A stretch of DNA of 64,000 nt from JACPUW01 sp049115495 (GCA_049115495.1 JAGDZV010000011.1:124001-188000); one strand, 5' to 3'; positions 1 to 9,226 are shown, counted from the first letter of the stretch. Notes: generated by a model not told the origin, from the letters alone. Made by a program: numbers and translations.

Positions 1-945
1 CTCCCATTGTAAGCGTTCTTTGCTTTTGTATCTTTCATGAGAACCTGAAGTTGAGTGGCCTTGTGGCTGAGTAACTTCAACAACATGAATTATGCTTGGA
101 ATATGCTTTTCTCGTGTTTCTTTTATTGCCTTCTTATAGGTTTCAACTAGGCCTTCATAATCCCAGCCTTTTACAGTGTAAATCTTATATCCCGATTTCT
201 TTTTCGCATCATAAGCAAAACCACTAAGGCATTCACCTACATTATCTTTGGTCATCTGGTATTTGTTAGGCACCGAAATACCGTAACCGTCGTCCCAAAT
301 TGACATTAATACTGGTGCCATTAGCACACCACAAGCATTTATTGCTTCCCAAAACATGCCTTCGGCGGCACTTGCGTTACCAATGGTTCCAAAAGCAACT
401 TCGTTTCCGTTTACTGAGAATTGTTTTAAGTCTTTAAGCTCTGGATTTTCTCTGTAAAGTTTTGAAGCATAGGCCAAACCTACCAATCTTGGCATTTGCC
501 CCCCTGTTGGAGAAATATCAGCTGATGAATTGAATTGCTCTGTTAGGTTTTTCCACTTAAAGTTCTCATCTAAACTTCTAGTAGCAAAGTGGCCGTTCAT
601 TTGACGCCCCGCAGAAGCTGGCTCTTTCTCAACATCAGTATCGGCATACAGCTGTGCAAACCATTGCTTAACACTTACCATGCCTTTTGCCATTGCAAAA
701 GTTTGGTCGCGGTAATATCCGCTTCTAAAATCACCCTTTTCAAAAACCTTTGCCATGGCAATTTGAGCTACTTCTTTACCATCGCCAAATATTCCGAACT
801 TGGCCTTGCCGGTAAGAACTTCCTTTCGTCCTAAAAGGCTAGCGTGTCGGCTTTCGCAAGCTAATTTATAATCAGCCAATACATCTTCTCTGTTGTATTT
901 AAGTTTTGATTTTGAGGCTTTTTTAGAAGCAGTAGCAGTAGTCAT
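1..945 (-). CDS. 2-oxoacid dehydrogenase E1 component, alpha part (partial, runs off window start)
   Basis: The first 315 residues of a thiamine-diphosphate-dependent dehydrogenase E1 subunit are visible, starting at the ATG complementary to 943-945; the C-terminal part lies outside the window. The enzyme would decarboxylate a 2-oxo acid and hand the acyl group to a lipoyl E2 protein. Visible E1-alpha landmarks are a YYRDQTFAMAKG segment (about residue 87) and the cofactor region GTIGNASAAEGMFWEAINA followed by WDDGYGISVP. In many Bacteroidota alpha and beta E1 parts are fused in one chain of about 650-820 residues, and the open 3' end would allow that. The cofactor motif reads G-N-A-S where G-D-G/A is usual. 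Branched-chain versus pyruvate specificity cannot be decided from this fragment. Confidence 0.85.
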   Translation of the reverse strand, partial: MTTATASKKASKSKLKYNREDVLADYKLACESRHASLLGRKEVLTGKAKFGIFGDGKEVAQIAMAKVFEKGDFRSGYYRDQTFAMAKGMVSVKQWFAQLYADTDVEKEPASAGRQMNGHFATRSLDENFKWKNLTEQFNSSADISPTGGQMPRLVGLAYASKLYRENPELKDLKQFSVNGNEVAFGTIGNASAAEGMFWEAINACGVLMAPVLMSIWDDGYGISVPNKYQMTKDNVGECLSGFAYDAKKKSGYKIYTVKGWDYEGLVETYKKAIKETREKHIPSIIHVVEVTQPQGHSTSGSHERYKSKERLQWE

Positions 946-977
946 ATATGTAGGGTTTTGTTTCTTAAAAAGTGGTG

Positions 978-1008
978 CAAAGGTAGGGTTTTAGCATATC
1001 AATATCAA
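978..1008 (-). promoter_or_regulatory. Bacteroidota-type promoter for the E1 gene
   Basis: On the minus strand a TACCTTTG element (complement of 978-985) matches the TAnnTTTG -7 consensus, and a TTG (complement of 1006-1008) lies 20 nt upstream, the expected -33 spacing. A transcript would start near 972 and have a leader of about 27 nt before the ATG at 945. No SD sequence is seen. Confidence 0.6.
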
Positions 1009-1210
1009 TAGCAAGTCAAATCTCAATATATGAGCCATAGAGACGTGAAAAGGTTCCAAAATCAAACTACCATTATTCAGTTTAGATTAATACAAAACAA
1101 GCTTGGCCTAATTTCTCTATAGAAGAAATGTGTTTCGGCACTATTGTCAAATTAGCGTAACCAATGTAATTCTATTTGCCTTTTATCACTCAATAAGAAA
1201 GTGGTGCTTT

Positions 1211-1218
1211 TAATTTTG
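1211..1218 (+). promoter_or_regulatory. -7 promoter element (TAATTTTG) of the SDR gene
   Basis: TAATTTTG fits the Bacteroidota -7 consensus TAnnTTTG. It predicts transcription from about 1225, so the GTG at 1261 and not the GTG at 1201 would be the start codon of the dehydrogenase. No clear -33 TTG is found at the right distance. Confidence 0.4.
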
Positions 1219-1260
1219 CAGTGTTTTCGGCAATCTATAAACCCGAAGCAAAAGAATAGA

Positions 1261-2124
1261 GTGAGTAATAATAAAGGTACCTACGCATTAATTACAGGAG
1301 GAAGTTCAGGGATAGGACGTTGTATGGCTATAGAGCTTGCCGAAAGAGGCTATAACTTATTGCTTGTTGCCTTGCATGATGAAACCTTGGCCGTAACCCA
1401 TAAAGAACTAGTAGATAGATACCAAGTTGATGTAGACGTAAGAGAACTTGGTGTAGACCTTACAGATCCGAGTGCCGCCAAAACCATTTATGACTTTTGC
1501 AAGAGAGAAAATATCAATGTTCAAATTCTTATAAATAATGCCGGTTTTGGCTATGCCGGAAGGTTTGATACCTACTCAGTTGATTTCTTTGACAAGTTAA
1601 TGAACTTGAATAACGTGGCCATGGTAAAACTTACCCGCTACTTTATAGATGACCTTAAAAAACTAGATGAAGCTTATGTTTTGAATGTTGGCAGTATTGC
1701 GAGTTATTATGATACACCATATAAATCGGTGTATGCCGCTTCAAAAAAGTTTGTTTACAGTTTTAGCCGAGGTATAAGAGCTGAATTTAAGAAGCTTGGT
1801 GTTAGTGTAAGTGTAATGACCCCTGCTGGTGTAATGACAAATGAAAATGTGAAAAGTGCAGCAGATGCTTTGGGTTGGAAAGCAAAGATTATCAGTTATA
1901 CACCTGAAGAAGTTGCTGCTAAAGCCATTAAAGGGCTGCTGGCCAAAAAAGCGGTAATAATTCCTGGCGTTTTTAATAAAGTATATATTTCAATAAGAAA
2001 AATACTGCCTAATAGTCTCACAATTAAAATAATAGCTGATCAGTTTGAGAAAAAGGAAGTGCCGGTTTACAATGCTGATAGGTTGGAAATTGAAGAGGAG
2101 AAAAAGAATGTAGTTGAAGCTTAA
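1261..2124 (+). CDS. Short-chain dehydrogenase/reductase (SDR family)
   Basis: A classical SDR oxidoreductase of about 287 residues. It shows the Rossmann dinucleotide motif TGGSSGIGR near the N-terminus, the structural NNAGFGYAG motif, an active-site serine in NVGSIASY and the catalytic YAASKK (YxxxK). The substrate is unknown; the C-terminal extension with basic and hydrophobic residues resembles the DltE/YqjQ or 3-oxoacyl-reductase-like group. I prefer the GTG at 1261 because the product then begins directly before the first beta strand and a -7 element lies at 1211-1218; the open frame extends back to a GTG at 1201. The stop codon interleaves with that of the convergent OmpA-family gene in a TTAA. 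Confidence 0.85.
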   Translation: MSNNKGTYALITGGSSGIGRCMAIELAERGYNLLLVALHDETLAVTHKELVDRYQVDVDVRELGVDLTDPSAAKTIYDFCKRENINVQILINNAGFGYAGRFDTYSVDFFDKLMNLNNVAMVKLTRYFIDDLKKLDEAYVLNVGSIASYYDTPYKSVYAASKKFVYSFSRGIRAEFKKLGVSVSVMTPAGVMTNENVKSAADALGWKAKIISYTPEEVAAKAIKGLLAKKAVIIPGVFNKVYISIRKILPNSLTIKIIADQFEKKEVPVYNADRLEIEEEKKNVVEA

Positions 2125-4262
2125 TAGCCTACTATTCTAAACTCTGTTCTCCTATTTAGTTTGTGTATTGATTCTGGGCATTCACCTTCGCTTGGGCAAG
2201 GTAAGGCCAACTCGGTTTTACCGTAAAATTTAAAAACTAATCTATATTCATCAATTCCCTTTGACACCAAATAGGCTATGGCAGCCTGAGCCCTTTGTTT
2301 AGAGAGTACTTCGTTGTACTCATCGCTTCCACGCACATCGGTATGGCTTGAGAGTTCAACCACAATATCTTCATTTTTAACCATTAGGTTGTGCAAAGTA
2401 TCAAGTATTGATGCTGCAGTTGGTGTGATAATATATTTATCGTAGTCGTAATAAATATTCTCAATTTCAAGCGGTTTGTTCAATATAATTGGGGCAATTG
2501 AAACTGTTTTGATGTCAAGATTAAATTCTGTTTTGGGCACAAGTTTGTTCTCAATTTTTTGAACCGGAATGGTTGAAACTAAAAACAAAGGATGATCTAT
2601 ATTGAGCTCGTATTGCTTTGTACTATCTACGAAGAATATGTAGTAGCCTGTTGTATCTGTTTCTAACGATTCGGTGTTTCCCTTGGCCACCTCAGTTAGC
2701 TTAACCTTGGCACCTGCAACAGGCAAAGTGTCAGCTTCATCAACCACAACCCCTTCAATTGTAGGAGTAATACCTCTAGAAAGACCAATATTTAGCAAGG
2801 TGTCAAGGTCGGTTTTTAAATCTTTAGTAGAGAAAGGCACTTGTTTCATGTTGTAATTGGGTGCCGTAAACTGAAATGTATACTCTTCTTCAGGCTTTAA
2901 AGGAGATGAGAAAAAGCCCTTTTTGCTTACTTCAAAGTCTTGAATGTTTCCTTTAGAATCTACAATACGCCATTTACCTTCTTTTACCGATTTATTAGTT
3001 GAGCTATCATTCAAATAGCCGCTAACCAATATGGCAATAGGTTTAAAACTAAAAATATTATCGCCACCAAGGTTAATACTTCTGTTTGATGAAAAATATC
3101 CGGTAAGGTTTTCCTGGTCAGTACTCACCAGGCTAAAGTCATCTCTACTTGAATTGATTGGATGGCCTGGGTTATAAAGTGAATCGTTTTGGTAAATAAA
3201 AATATCAAGCCCCCCTAAACCTACACGACCCTCGGTGGCAAATGAAAGCGCACCATTTGAAAGTATAGTTGGAAACATTTCACTTTCTGAAGTATTTAGG
3301 CTTTTAAGATTTTCTGGAGCACTCCACACGGTACCTTTTCTACTACACACATAAATATCGGTTTTGCCCAGCCCGCCGGGTTGGTCAGAAACAAAGTAGA
3401 GCCTTTTATTATCTTTTGAAATGGCCGGATGACCTACCGAATAACCATCTACATTAAACTCAAACGGCTCTGGTTTACTCCAAAACTCACCATTATATGT
3501 AGACTTGAAAATAGCCAGAGTGTAGCTATAGCCAAGCTCCTTATGAGCCTTTTTTATTGATCTGGTAAAGTATAGTTCTTTAGAAACTTGATCAAAACAA
3601 ACAGGGCCTTCGTGCCATTTGCCATTTAAGCCCTCCATTCCATTGGCTATTTCAAAACCAGTAACTTTTTTTCTATTGCTTTGATAAAGATTTATGTATC
3701 TCGTATTGTCTCTATTAAAGCTCTTTGATGAGTTCTCATCGCCTCTGTTTGAGCAAAAAATCAATTGATTTTCGCCCAAAAGAAAAGGAGAAAAGTCATC
3801 GTTGTTTGAATTAATCTTAAGGGCATTTACCAATAAGAAGTTTGGGTTCTGATTGAGGTTTTCAATGCTTTGACAACTTTTAAGCAAAACATTGGCTTGC
3901 TCATTTTTAGGGTCAACAGCCAGTAACTTTCTCAAAGGTCTTTTTGCTCTATCATATTTACCCAATTCAACGCACAGCTTGGCGTAGTTTACTAAATAGT
4001 CAGGATTGTTGTTTTTGGCTTTTTCAAGTACAGTGTAAAAATAAAAGGCCGTATCAAGGTGCTGTAAAATATGGTTGGTTCTTGCCTGATAAAAACATAA
4101 GTTTAAATCTGTGCTGGGGTCGCCAGCCTTATTAAAGGCTAATAGAGCCTTGGCGTAAAGCTCTTGATCATAATAGCCTACGCCTTTTTCAAACTGTTTG
4201 TTTTGACCAAATAGTACTTGGACCGTAAACATTAATAGCGATATGTAAACCCACTTTTTCAT
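2121..4262 (-). CDS. TPR - PD40 propeller - OmpA-family envelope protein (PorE-like)
   Basis: A 713-residue exported protein. Residues 1-20 are a signal peptide ending VLFGQ. TPR-like helices follow (about 20-140), then PD40/WD40-like propeller blades (about 150-410, for example RLYFVSDQPGGLGKTDIYV), then one or two carboxypeptidase-regulatory-like beta domains (about 415-590), and a C-terminal OmpA domain (about 600-713) with the peptidoglycan-binding pattern SHTDVRGSDEYNEVLSKQRA. This architecture is that of PorE and its paralogues, which tie T9SS components to peptidoglycan. It overlaps the stop of the PorP/SprF gene by one base (TAATG), so the two are translationally coupled, with the type B surface protein as the first gene of the operon. 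Role in attaching or presenting that surface protein is inference. Confidence 0.85.
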   Translation of the reverse strand: MKKWVYISLLMFTVQVLFGQNKQFEKGVGYYDQELYAKALLAFNKAGDPSTDLNLCFYQARTNHILQHLDTAFYFYTVLEKAKNNNPDYLVNYAKLCVELGKYDRAKRPLRKLLAVDPKNEQANVLLKSCQSIENLNQNPNFLLVNALKINSNNDDFSPFLLGENQLIFCSNRGDENSSKSFNRDNTRYINLYQSNRKKVTGFEIANGMEGLNGKWHEGPVCFDQVSKELYFTRSIKKAHKELGYSYTLAIFKSTYNGEFWSKPEPFEFNVDGYSVGHPAISKDNKRLYFVSDQPGGLGKTDIYVCSRKGTVWSAPENLKSLNTSESEMFPTILSNGALSFATEGRVGLGGLDIFIYQNDSLYNPGHPINSSRDDFSLVSTDQENLTGYFSSNRSINLGGDNIFSFKPIAILVSGYLNDSSTNKSVKEGKWRIVDSKGNIQDFEVSKKGFFSSPLKPEEEYTFQFTAPNYNMKQVPFSTKDLKTDLDTLLNIGLSRGITPTIEGVVVDEADTLPVAGAKVKLTEVAKGNTESLETDTTGYYIFFVDSTKQYELNIDHPLFLVSTIPVQKIENKLVPKTEFNLDIKTVSIAPIILNKPLEIENIYYDYDKYIITPTAASILDTLHNLMVKNEDIVVELSSHTDVRGSDEYNEVLSKQRAQAAIAYLVSKGIDEYRLVFKFYGKTELALPCPSEGECPESIHKLNRRTEFRIVGY

Positions 4263-5161
4263 TAAAAATATCTTGGGCTTCTATGATTAAGATTCTTATG
4301 TTCTATATTGAAACTAATAAAAATTTCATGGGTGTTATATCCGCTAACGCCGCGTAAAGTACCAATCATTCTATCGTAACTGTAGCCTGCCCAAATTGAC
4401 TTTGCGGCTTTTATTCTCATACCCGTAAAATAGCCTTCGCCACGGCGCACGCCACCTGTAAGCCAAAGCCTGTTCCACATAATAAAATTACCAACCAAAT
4501 CAACTTGCCATGTAGCACCCGGAAGTACTTTAGCTTGTATTGCAGGCTTAAATTTTATGTTTTCGGCAATACTTAAAAGGTATGCAGCGTTGCCAAAAAT
4601 GTGTTGTTCTGTTTGAAAACTTAATGTGCTACCTTTTAGCAACCAAGGCACCGCAACACCCAATGCTAATTTTCTTGATTCATAATAAAATCCAAAACCG
4701 AATTGAGGTCGCCAAAGGTTAAGGTTTTGCTCATCAAAACTGTCATCAACAGTATTATCTAAATTAAGTAAGGTGGGGTCTATGCGTTGGTTTAAAAAGC
4801 CACCTTGCAAACCCATTGAAAGTTGGCCAATACCAAGCTTAATTCGGTAAGAGTAAGATGCACTAACCTGAGAGAAATTCAAATAACCGATTTGATCGTT
4901 CATAATACCTAAACCCCAACCCATATTTCGATCTTTAGGTGCACCATTTAGATACAGAAATTGAGTATTGGGCTCACCTTCCATACCAACCCACTGGTGT
5001 CTACTCATTAAAAAGCCATTGAGTTTTCCTGAAAAACCCGCATAGGCCGGATTGTTTAGCTGAAGGTTGTTTGTAACCTGAGTATGCATTGGGAAATATT
5101 GCGCAAATGCCGTATTTACCAAAAACAGTAATATGATTATTCTACCTATTGATACCCACAT
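4262..5161 (-). CDS. PorP/SprF family type IX secretion membrane protein
   Basis: An outer-membrane beta-barrel of the PorP/SprF family, about 299 residues. The family signature is seen in the N-terminal YFPMHTQVTNNLQLNNPAYA stretch, the LMSRHQWVGMEG segment and the C-terminal GGVRRGEGYFTGMRIK and ISFNIEH pieces. SprF of Flavobacterium is needed to secrete its neighbouring adhesin SprB, and these proteins bind type B sorting domains, so this one probably serves the gene just upstream. I chose the ATG at 5161 because the signal peptide MWVSIGRIIILLFLVNTAFA then starts at residue 1; the frame is open to an ATG at 5191. The start lies inside the last 20 bases of the upstream gene. Confidence 0.9.
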   Translation of the reverse strand: MWVSIGRIIILLFLVNTAFAQYFPMHTQVTNNLQLNNPAYAGFSGKLNGFLMSRHQWVGMEGEPNTQFLYLNGAPKDRNMGWGLGIMNDQIGYLNFSQVSASYSYRIKLGIGQLSMGLQGGFLNQRIDPTLLNLDNTVDDSFDEQNLNLWRPQFGFGFYYESRKLALGVAVPWLLKGSTLSFQTEQHIFGNAAYLLSIAENIKFKPAIQAKVLPGATWQVDLVGNFIMWNRLWLTGGVRRGEGYFTGMRIKAAKSIWAGYSYDRMIGTLRGVSGYNTHEIFISFNIEHKNLNHRSPRYF

Positions 5162-8100
5162 ATCCTTCTTTTTTATAATTGATGCTATCAATAGTTATTA
5201 CATAAAAATAAGTTCCATCGCTAAGCTCATTTTCATTGTTATCAAGGCCAATCCATTCATTTTTATAGGCATTATTGGTGTATAAAACCTGTCCCCATCG
5301 GTTGAAAACTACCAGCTTAAGGTCATCATAAACTTCTGCATTTTCAACCTTAAAGAAATCATTTACACCATCATTATTGGGCGAAAAGCCATTGTAAACC
5401 TTAGGTTCGGGCTTGTCTATAACTTCAAAGATTATTGATGCTTTGCTTTTTTTATTTGGTTCGCCATTGTCAACAATATTATAGTCTATAGAGTCTCTAC
5501 CGCTAAAACCTAAATCAGGAGTATAGATAAAAGGAGGGGCTGAGCCAGTTAAAACTCCCTGCCTTAGATTTCCAATGAATCGATCAAAATTTATTAAATT
5601 GCTATCAGGGTCTATGTCGTTTTCAAGAGGGTCAAATTCAACTTCACCATCTTTAAATAGTTTGTAAAAGTCATTAATGGCCACTGGCCGCTTATTGGGT
5701 AGGCTTATATTTAAGTAAACCCATGCGCTATCGCTGCTGTATGGCTTAATAGGCGATGTAAGTTTATATTGAAAACTATCCTTGCCAACAAAAGTATCAG
5801 TTGCCTCATACTGAACCCTATAGGTGAGAATTGCCGGTATTACACCACGGGTAGGAGCTGAAATTATGGTTAAAACATTATTCTCACTTGGAATAATATC
5901 GTTGATTGCGACTACAAATTCATATACCGAATCTTGAACAACATCGTAATTATCGTCTTGGCATATAGGTGCATTTGGATCAGGCCCAACAATAATTATA
6001 ACTTCTGCTGAGTCACAAGTTCTCGGAGTATCAGAATAGCAAATGCTGTACTTTAAAATTATGGTATCAGGTAAACTGTCAAAATTTGATAGGCAAAACG
6101 AAGAGTCGTTTTGGAATGAAATGGTTTGCTTAGTGTTGGTGTTTGTTATAACAAAATTTATATCTCTTATGAAAGTGTCGTTTTTAAGCGGGAAAAGGCA
6201 TGTATCAATCCCTTTTACAATTCGGTAAGTATCATCTAATGCCTTGGGGCTTGAAGTGTCGGCAAGTACATTAACAAAAACCCAAGCCGTATCGCAAATC
6301 GAAGGGTTTTTAACCAAACATGCACAGTATTCAAAAGAATCAATTCCAAGGTTTCGGTTTAAAGAGTAGAAGCTGATGGCTGAGGTATCATTATTAAACT
6401 CTACCCGATTAGGTCCGGTATAGTTAAGGCAAAATGTGCTTTTACCTTTAAGTGTGTCATTGGCTAAAAAGTCTATTTTAACAGAATCGCCTTCGTTTAT
6501 TTGTGTTGAATCATTTTCAAGAAATACAAATTGATTTCTGGCTATTACATTAACTATTATATTGGCGGTGTCGCACAAAATAGGTTCATATTTTCTACAA
6601 ATACAATATTGAAAAGTGTCTAACCCTGGAGTGAAATTGTTATAATTAATGCTATCTTTTTTTATGAGCTTAATTGTTGCCAAACTTTTACCTCTAAGGA
6701 GCTTGGTTTTAAAAATCCCATTTATCGTATCATTATTCAAAATATTGTATCCAATTGTTTCGCCTTCTCTAATGCTAAAAGTATCGTCAACTGCAATGGG
6801 GTTTAGATTAGGACAATTTGCTCTAGAAATCGAAGCAGTATTTAGTTTCATGTCAAACAAAATATAACCATCGGCACCGTTTTGTGCACCATGGCTCTCT
6901 TGGTAGCATCTGCTGGTGCTATTTACGTTAATTCCTGCCTTACCTTTTTTGGCTGAAAAAGAAAAATTATTGGGAACAGAAAGCTGTTTGAGCCATAGCA
7001 GCCCACCACCACCACCGCCGCCAGGGCCATGGCAAAATGAATTAAAGCCATTATTATCAACCGAACCACCGTCTCCGCCATTAGCTTCAACCGAAATTTT
7101 TCCTTGGTAAGAGTCTACAAAAAGGGCCACCGTACCACCTGCACCACCGCCACCTGCGCCATCTCTGCCGGCAGTATCAGTTACGGCCATTCCATTGGTT
7201 AATAGATCAATGTTTTTTGACACAAGTTTTTTGGTGTTGATGAAAATAATGCCACCGCCCGAAAGACCTTGAACACCGGCTACACCATCGCTTTGTTCAT
7301 TGTTTTGTTGACCACCGCCACCACCACCACCAAAGAAAATTCTTTGGAGCGAGTTTCTTGGAATGGCTCCAAAAAGCGTATCATATAATATTGCTTTACC
7401 GCCTACACCGCCCACTCTGGCATTGCTGCAAGCGCCACTGCCAAAACTAACTTCTTTTCCGCCAAGGCCACCCATACCTGCGTTAGATCCACCGCCACCA
7501 CCGGTATTGCTTGTGTTTCCGCCTCCGCCGCCATTAGCTGATGCACCCCTACATGCAGTGTTACTTTTTAGCAACACCATAGACTCTCCCTTGGCACCGC
7601 CAAAACCAGTTTGATAGTCACAAAAGAAGTCGTCATAGTTACATTTTACCCTTGTTTGGCTTACGTTACCCCCGTTGTAGCCTAGGCCAGATACATCAAT
7701 GTTGTGGTTAAGTACAATGGAGTCTCTTGCCTTTAGATATACTATGCCACCAGTGGCACTATCCCATCTTTTGCATGTAATTTTTGCAGGCGAAATAATT
7801 TTGTTTACTGGTCTTATACCAACTATTTGCACATTAAAGTTAACGTTAAAGAGCCCATTAACTTGCTTGTATAAATATATTGTGTCTCTTGAAATGGTCT
7901 GAATCTTGTTTTCTTCAAAAAGGCCAGCCCCATTGTATTTAATAAGTTTACCGTAATCTGATGAGTTTGTTTTGTTTATAGCAGCACCTTTTGCTTGATG
8001 CACCAACACGAAATCTTCAGGGTAAAATCCCAAGGTGGTATCAACTCTTATAAAGCATGAATCAATCTCAATTACTTTAGCATAGGCATTTAGAATGGTG

Positions 8101-8162
8101 TCTTGCGCAGTTAAACTACCAAATAAGAATAAGGAAAATATGATACCAAAAACACGTTTCAA
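5142..8162 (-). CDS. Giant glycine-rich, Ig-like surface protein with T9SS type B sorting domain
   Basis: A 1006-residue secreted protein. Residues 1-19 are a signal peptide (ending GSLTAQ). Residues about 190-430 are extremely glycine-rich with runs of five to seven Gly and small residues. From about 450 to 900 come five repeats of roughly 85-100 residues, each beginning with a D/N-D motif such as AVDDTFSIREGE, ALDDTYRIVKG, CQDDNYDVVQDS, AINDFYKLFKDG and carrying an ND(T/I) motif, typical of cadherin-like/Big_9 Ig folds. The last 85 residues are the gliding-motility-associated CTD: NGFSPNNDGVNDFF, VVFNRWGQVLY, DGTYFYVITI. It would be exported by T9SS and surface-attached through its PorP/SprF partner. 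No enzymatic domain is seen; an adhesin role is inference. Confidence 0.88.
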   Translation of the reverse strand: MKRVFGIIFSLFLFGSLTAQDTILNAYAKVIEIDSCFIRVDTTLGFYPEDFVLVHQAKGAAINKTNSSDYGKLIKYNGAGLFEENKIQTISRDTIYLYKQVNGLFNVNFNVQIVGIRPVNKIISPAKITCKRWDSATGGIVYLKARDSIVLNHNIDVSGLGYNGGNVSQTRVKCNYDDFFCDYQTGFGGAKGESMVLLKSNTACRGASANGGGGGNTSNTGGGGGSNAGMGGLGGKEVSFGSGACSNARVGGVGGKAILYDTLFGAIPRNSLQRIFFGGGGGGGQQNNEQSDGVAGVQGLSGGGIIFINTKKLVSKNIDLLTNGMAVTDTAGRDGAGGGGAGGTVALFVDSYQGKISVEANGGDGGSVDNNGFNSFCHGPGGGGGGGLLWLKQLSVPNNFSFSAKKGKAGINVNSTSRCYQESHGAQNGADGYILFDMKLNTASISRANCPNLNPIAVDDTFSIREGETIGYNILNNDTINGIFKTKLLRGKSLATIKLIKKDSINYNNFTPGLDTFQYCICRKYEPILCDTANIIVNVIARNQFVFLENDSTQINEGDSVKIDFLANDTLKGKSTFCLNYTGPNRVEFNNDTSAISFYSLNRNLGIDSFEYCACLVKNPSICDTAWVFVNVLADTSSPKALDDTYRIVKGIDTCLFPLKNDTFIRDINFVITNTNTKQTISFQNDSSFCLSNFDSLPDTIILKYSICYSDTPRTCDSAEVIIIVGPDPNAPICQDDNYDVVQDSVYEFVVAINDIIPSENNVLTIISAPTRGVIPAILTYRVQYEATDTFVGKDSFQYKLTSPIKPYSSDSAWVYLNISLPNKRPVAINDFYKLFKDGEVEFDPLENDIDPDSNLINFDRFIGNLRQGVLTGSAPPFIYTPDLGFSGRDSIDYNIVDNGEPNKKSKASIIFEVIDKPEPKVYNGFSPNNDGVNDFFKVENAEVYDDLKLVVFNRWGQVLYTNNAYKNEWIGLDNNENELSDGTYFYVITIDSINYKKEGYVGINR

Positions 8163-8372
8163 ATTACCGTTGTTGAATTAAGCGAATCGAAGTTGCGAAT
8201 TATTCTATGAAATGAGTGGCATACCCATGTGTTTTCGGTCAATGGTTTATTTTACTCTGAAAATGGCTTTGACCGACACTTGTCGAAAATTGAACCAAAT
8301 ACAAGCGTAATTAGGTTAGTAAGAAAATTAGAATTGGCTTTGCATAAGTGTAATTCTCTAAAGTTCGCAACC

Positions 8373-8380
8373 TAAATTTG
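8373..8380 (+). promoter_or_regulatory. -7 promoter element (TAAATTTG) before tRNA-Arg
   Basis: TAAATTTG matches TAnnTTTG and lies 12 bases before the first base of the tRNA, so transcription would start a few bases before the mature 5' end. A clear -33 TTG at 17-23 nt is not visible. Confidence 0.5.
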
Positions 8381-8391
8381 TTGCTTAAAAT

Positions 8392-8463
8392 GGTCCCGTA
8401 GTTCAACGGATAGAATAGAAGTTTCCTAAACTTTAGATACAGGTTCGATTCCTGTCGGGACTA
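8392..8463 (+). tRNA. tRNA-Arg(CCU)
   Basis: A 72-nt cloverleaf: acceptor GGTCCCG pairs with CGGGACT (the first pair is G-U), D stem GTTC/GAAT, anticodon stem GAAGT/ACTTT around the loop TTCCTAA giving anticodon CCU, and T arm ACAGG-TTCGATT-CCTGT. The discriminator is A and CCA is not encoded. It reads AGG arginine codons, which are common in the surrounding genes. A T-rich stretch follows. Confidence 0.93.
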
Positions 8464-8508
8464 CTTTTTATTTTAAGCAATCAGCAGCTCAATTCAATTA
8501 TTCGTATC

Positions 8509-9171
8509 TTGTCAAAAAAAGTTGATGTGCTTTTAAGAGTTGTTGTATTTTGTTTTTTATTGCTGAGTTGCAAAACCCATTACACACCAACAATAGCACC
8601 TGTATACAGCTTTACTGGTGCAAAACAGGCCAACATTAATACCAGTTTAGCCCAGAATGGTATAGAGCTACAAGCAGCATTCAGCGTATCAAAAAATATA
8701 TATTTATCGGGTTTATATGAAGGTGCATTTTACAGCGAACAAAATAGATTTAGACTTTATGGGTTGGGTTTAGGTTATTATGGTGTTTTAGGTAATAGGG
8801 GGAGAATTGGTTTAGGGTCAGAATTGCAGATAGGCAATATTGGAGCAAGAGATATAACTTCAGCCAACAATCCTAGAGATCATGTAATAAGGTTACTTGC
8901 TAATGGATATATAGGAACTGAGTTTAGATTAATAGAGTATTATGCAGGATTTAGAATGGGTAACTACTCCTTTTTTGGTAGGGCCGATCAACGAGATATA
9001 GCTTTTAGGTTTGAGCCTACGGCAACCATAAAAATAGGACCAGGTAGATTCAAACTAATAACGCAAATTGGTTTATCAATTCCAACAACTGGTTGGAATG
9101 ATCTAATTCCTATGGCGCATATTGGATTTACCATAGATACCTATAAGATGCCACAGAGAAAGAAAAATTAG
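8509..9171 (+). CDS. Outer-membrane beta-barrel lipoprotein, unknown function
   Basis: An exported protein of about 220 residues. The N-terminus shows a hydrophobic stretch ending in LLLSC, a lipobox, so the mature protein would be acylated. The remainder alternates hydrophobic and polar residues in short strands rich in Gly and aromatic residues (GLYEGAFY, YGLGLGYYGVLG, YYAGFRMG), as in small beta-barrels. No ATG exists in frame near the N-terminus; the start is TTG at 8509 or GTG at 8527, the latter giving a more compact signal peptide. It follows tRNA-Arg by 45 bases and could share its promoter. I do not recognise the family. Confidence 0.7.
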   Translation: MSKKVDVLLRVVVFCFLLLSCKTHYTPTIAPVYSFTGAKQANINTSLAQNGIELQAAFSVSKNIYLSGLYEGAFYSEQNRFRLYGLGLGYYGVLGNRGRIGLGSELQIGNIGARDITSANNPRDHVIRLLANGYIGTEFRLIEYYAGFRMGNYSFFGRADQRDIAFRFEPTATIKIGPGRFKLITQIGLSIPTTGWNDLIPMAHIGFTIDTYKMPQRKKN

Positions 9172-9226
9172 AGTAAAATAGATGTCAAATATGACCTAGG
9201 CCACTTAATTTAGATAGTGGTAAGAT

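Noticed and set aside
589..834. Plus-strand frame of 81 residues inside the E1 gene
   Set aside because: Lies antisense to a well-conserved dehydrogenase; no signal of its own.
7363..7614. Plus-strand Pro-rich frame opposite the glycine-rich region (also 6916-7110)
   Set aside because: Poly-Pro is just the complement of the Gly codons of the T9SS cargo gene.
8240..8290. Possible 22-codon frame in the gap before tRNA-Arg
   Set aside because: Very short, no start context, no hydrophobic or conserved pattern.
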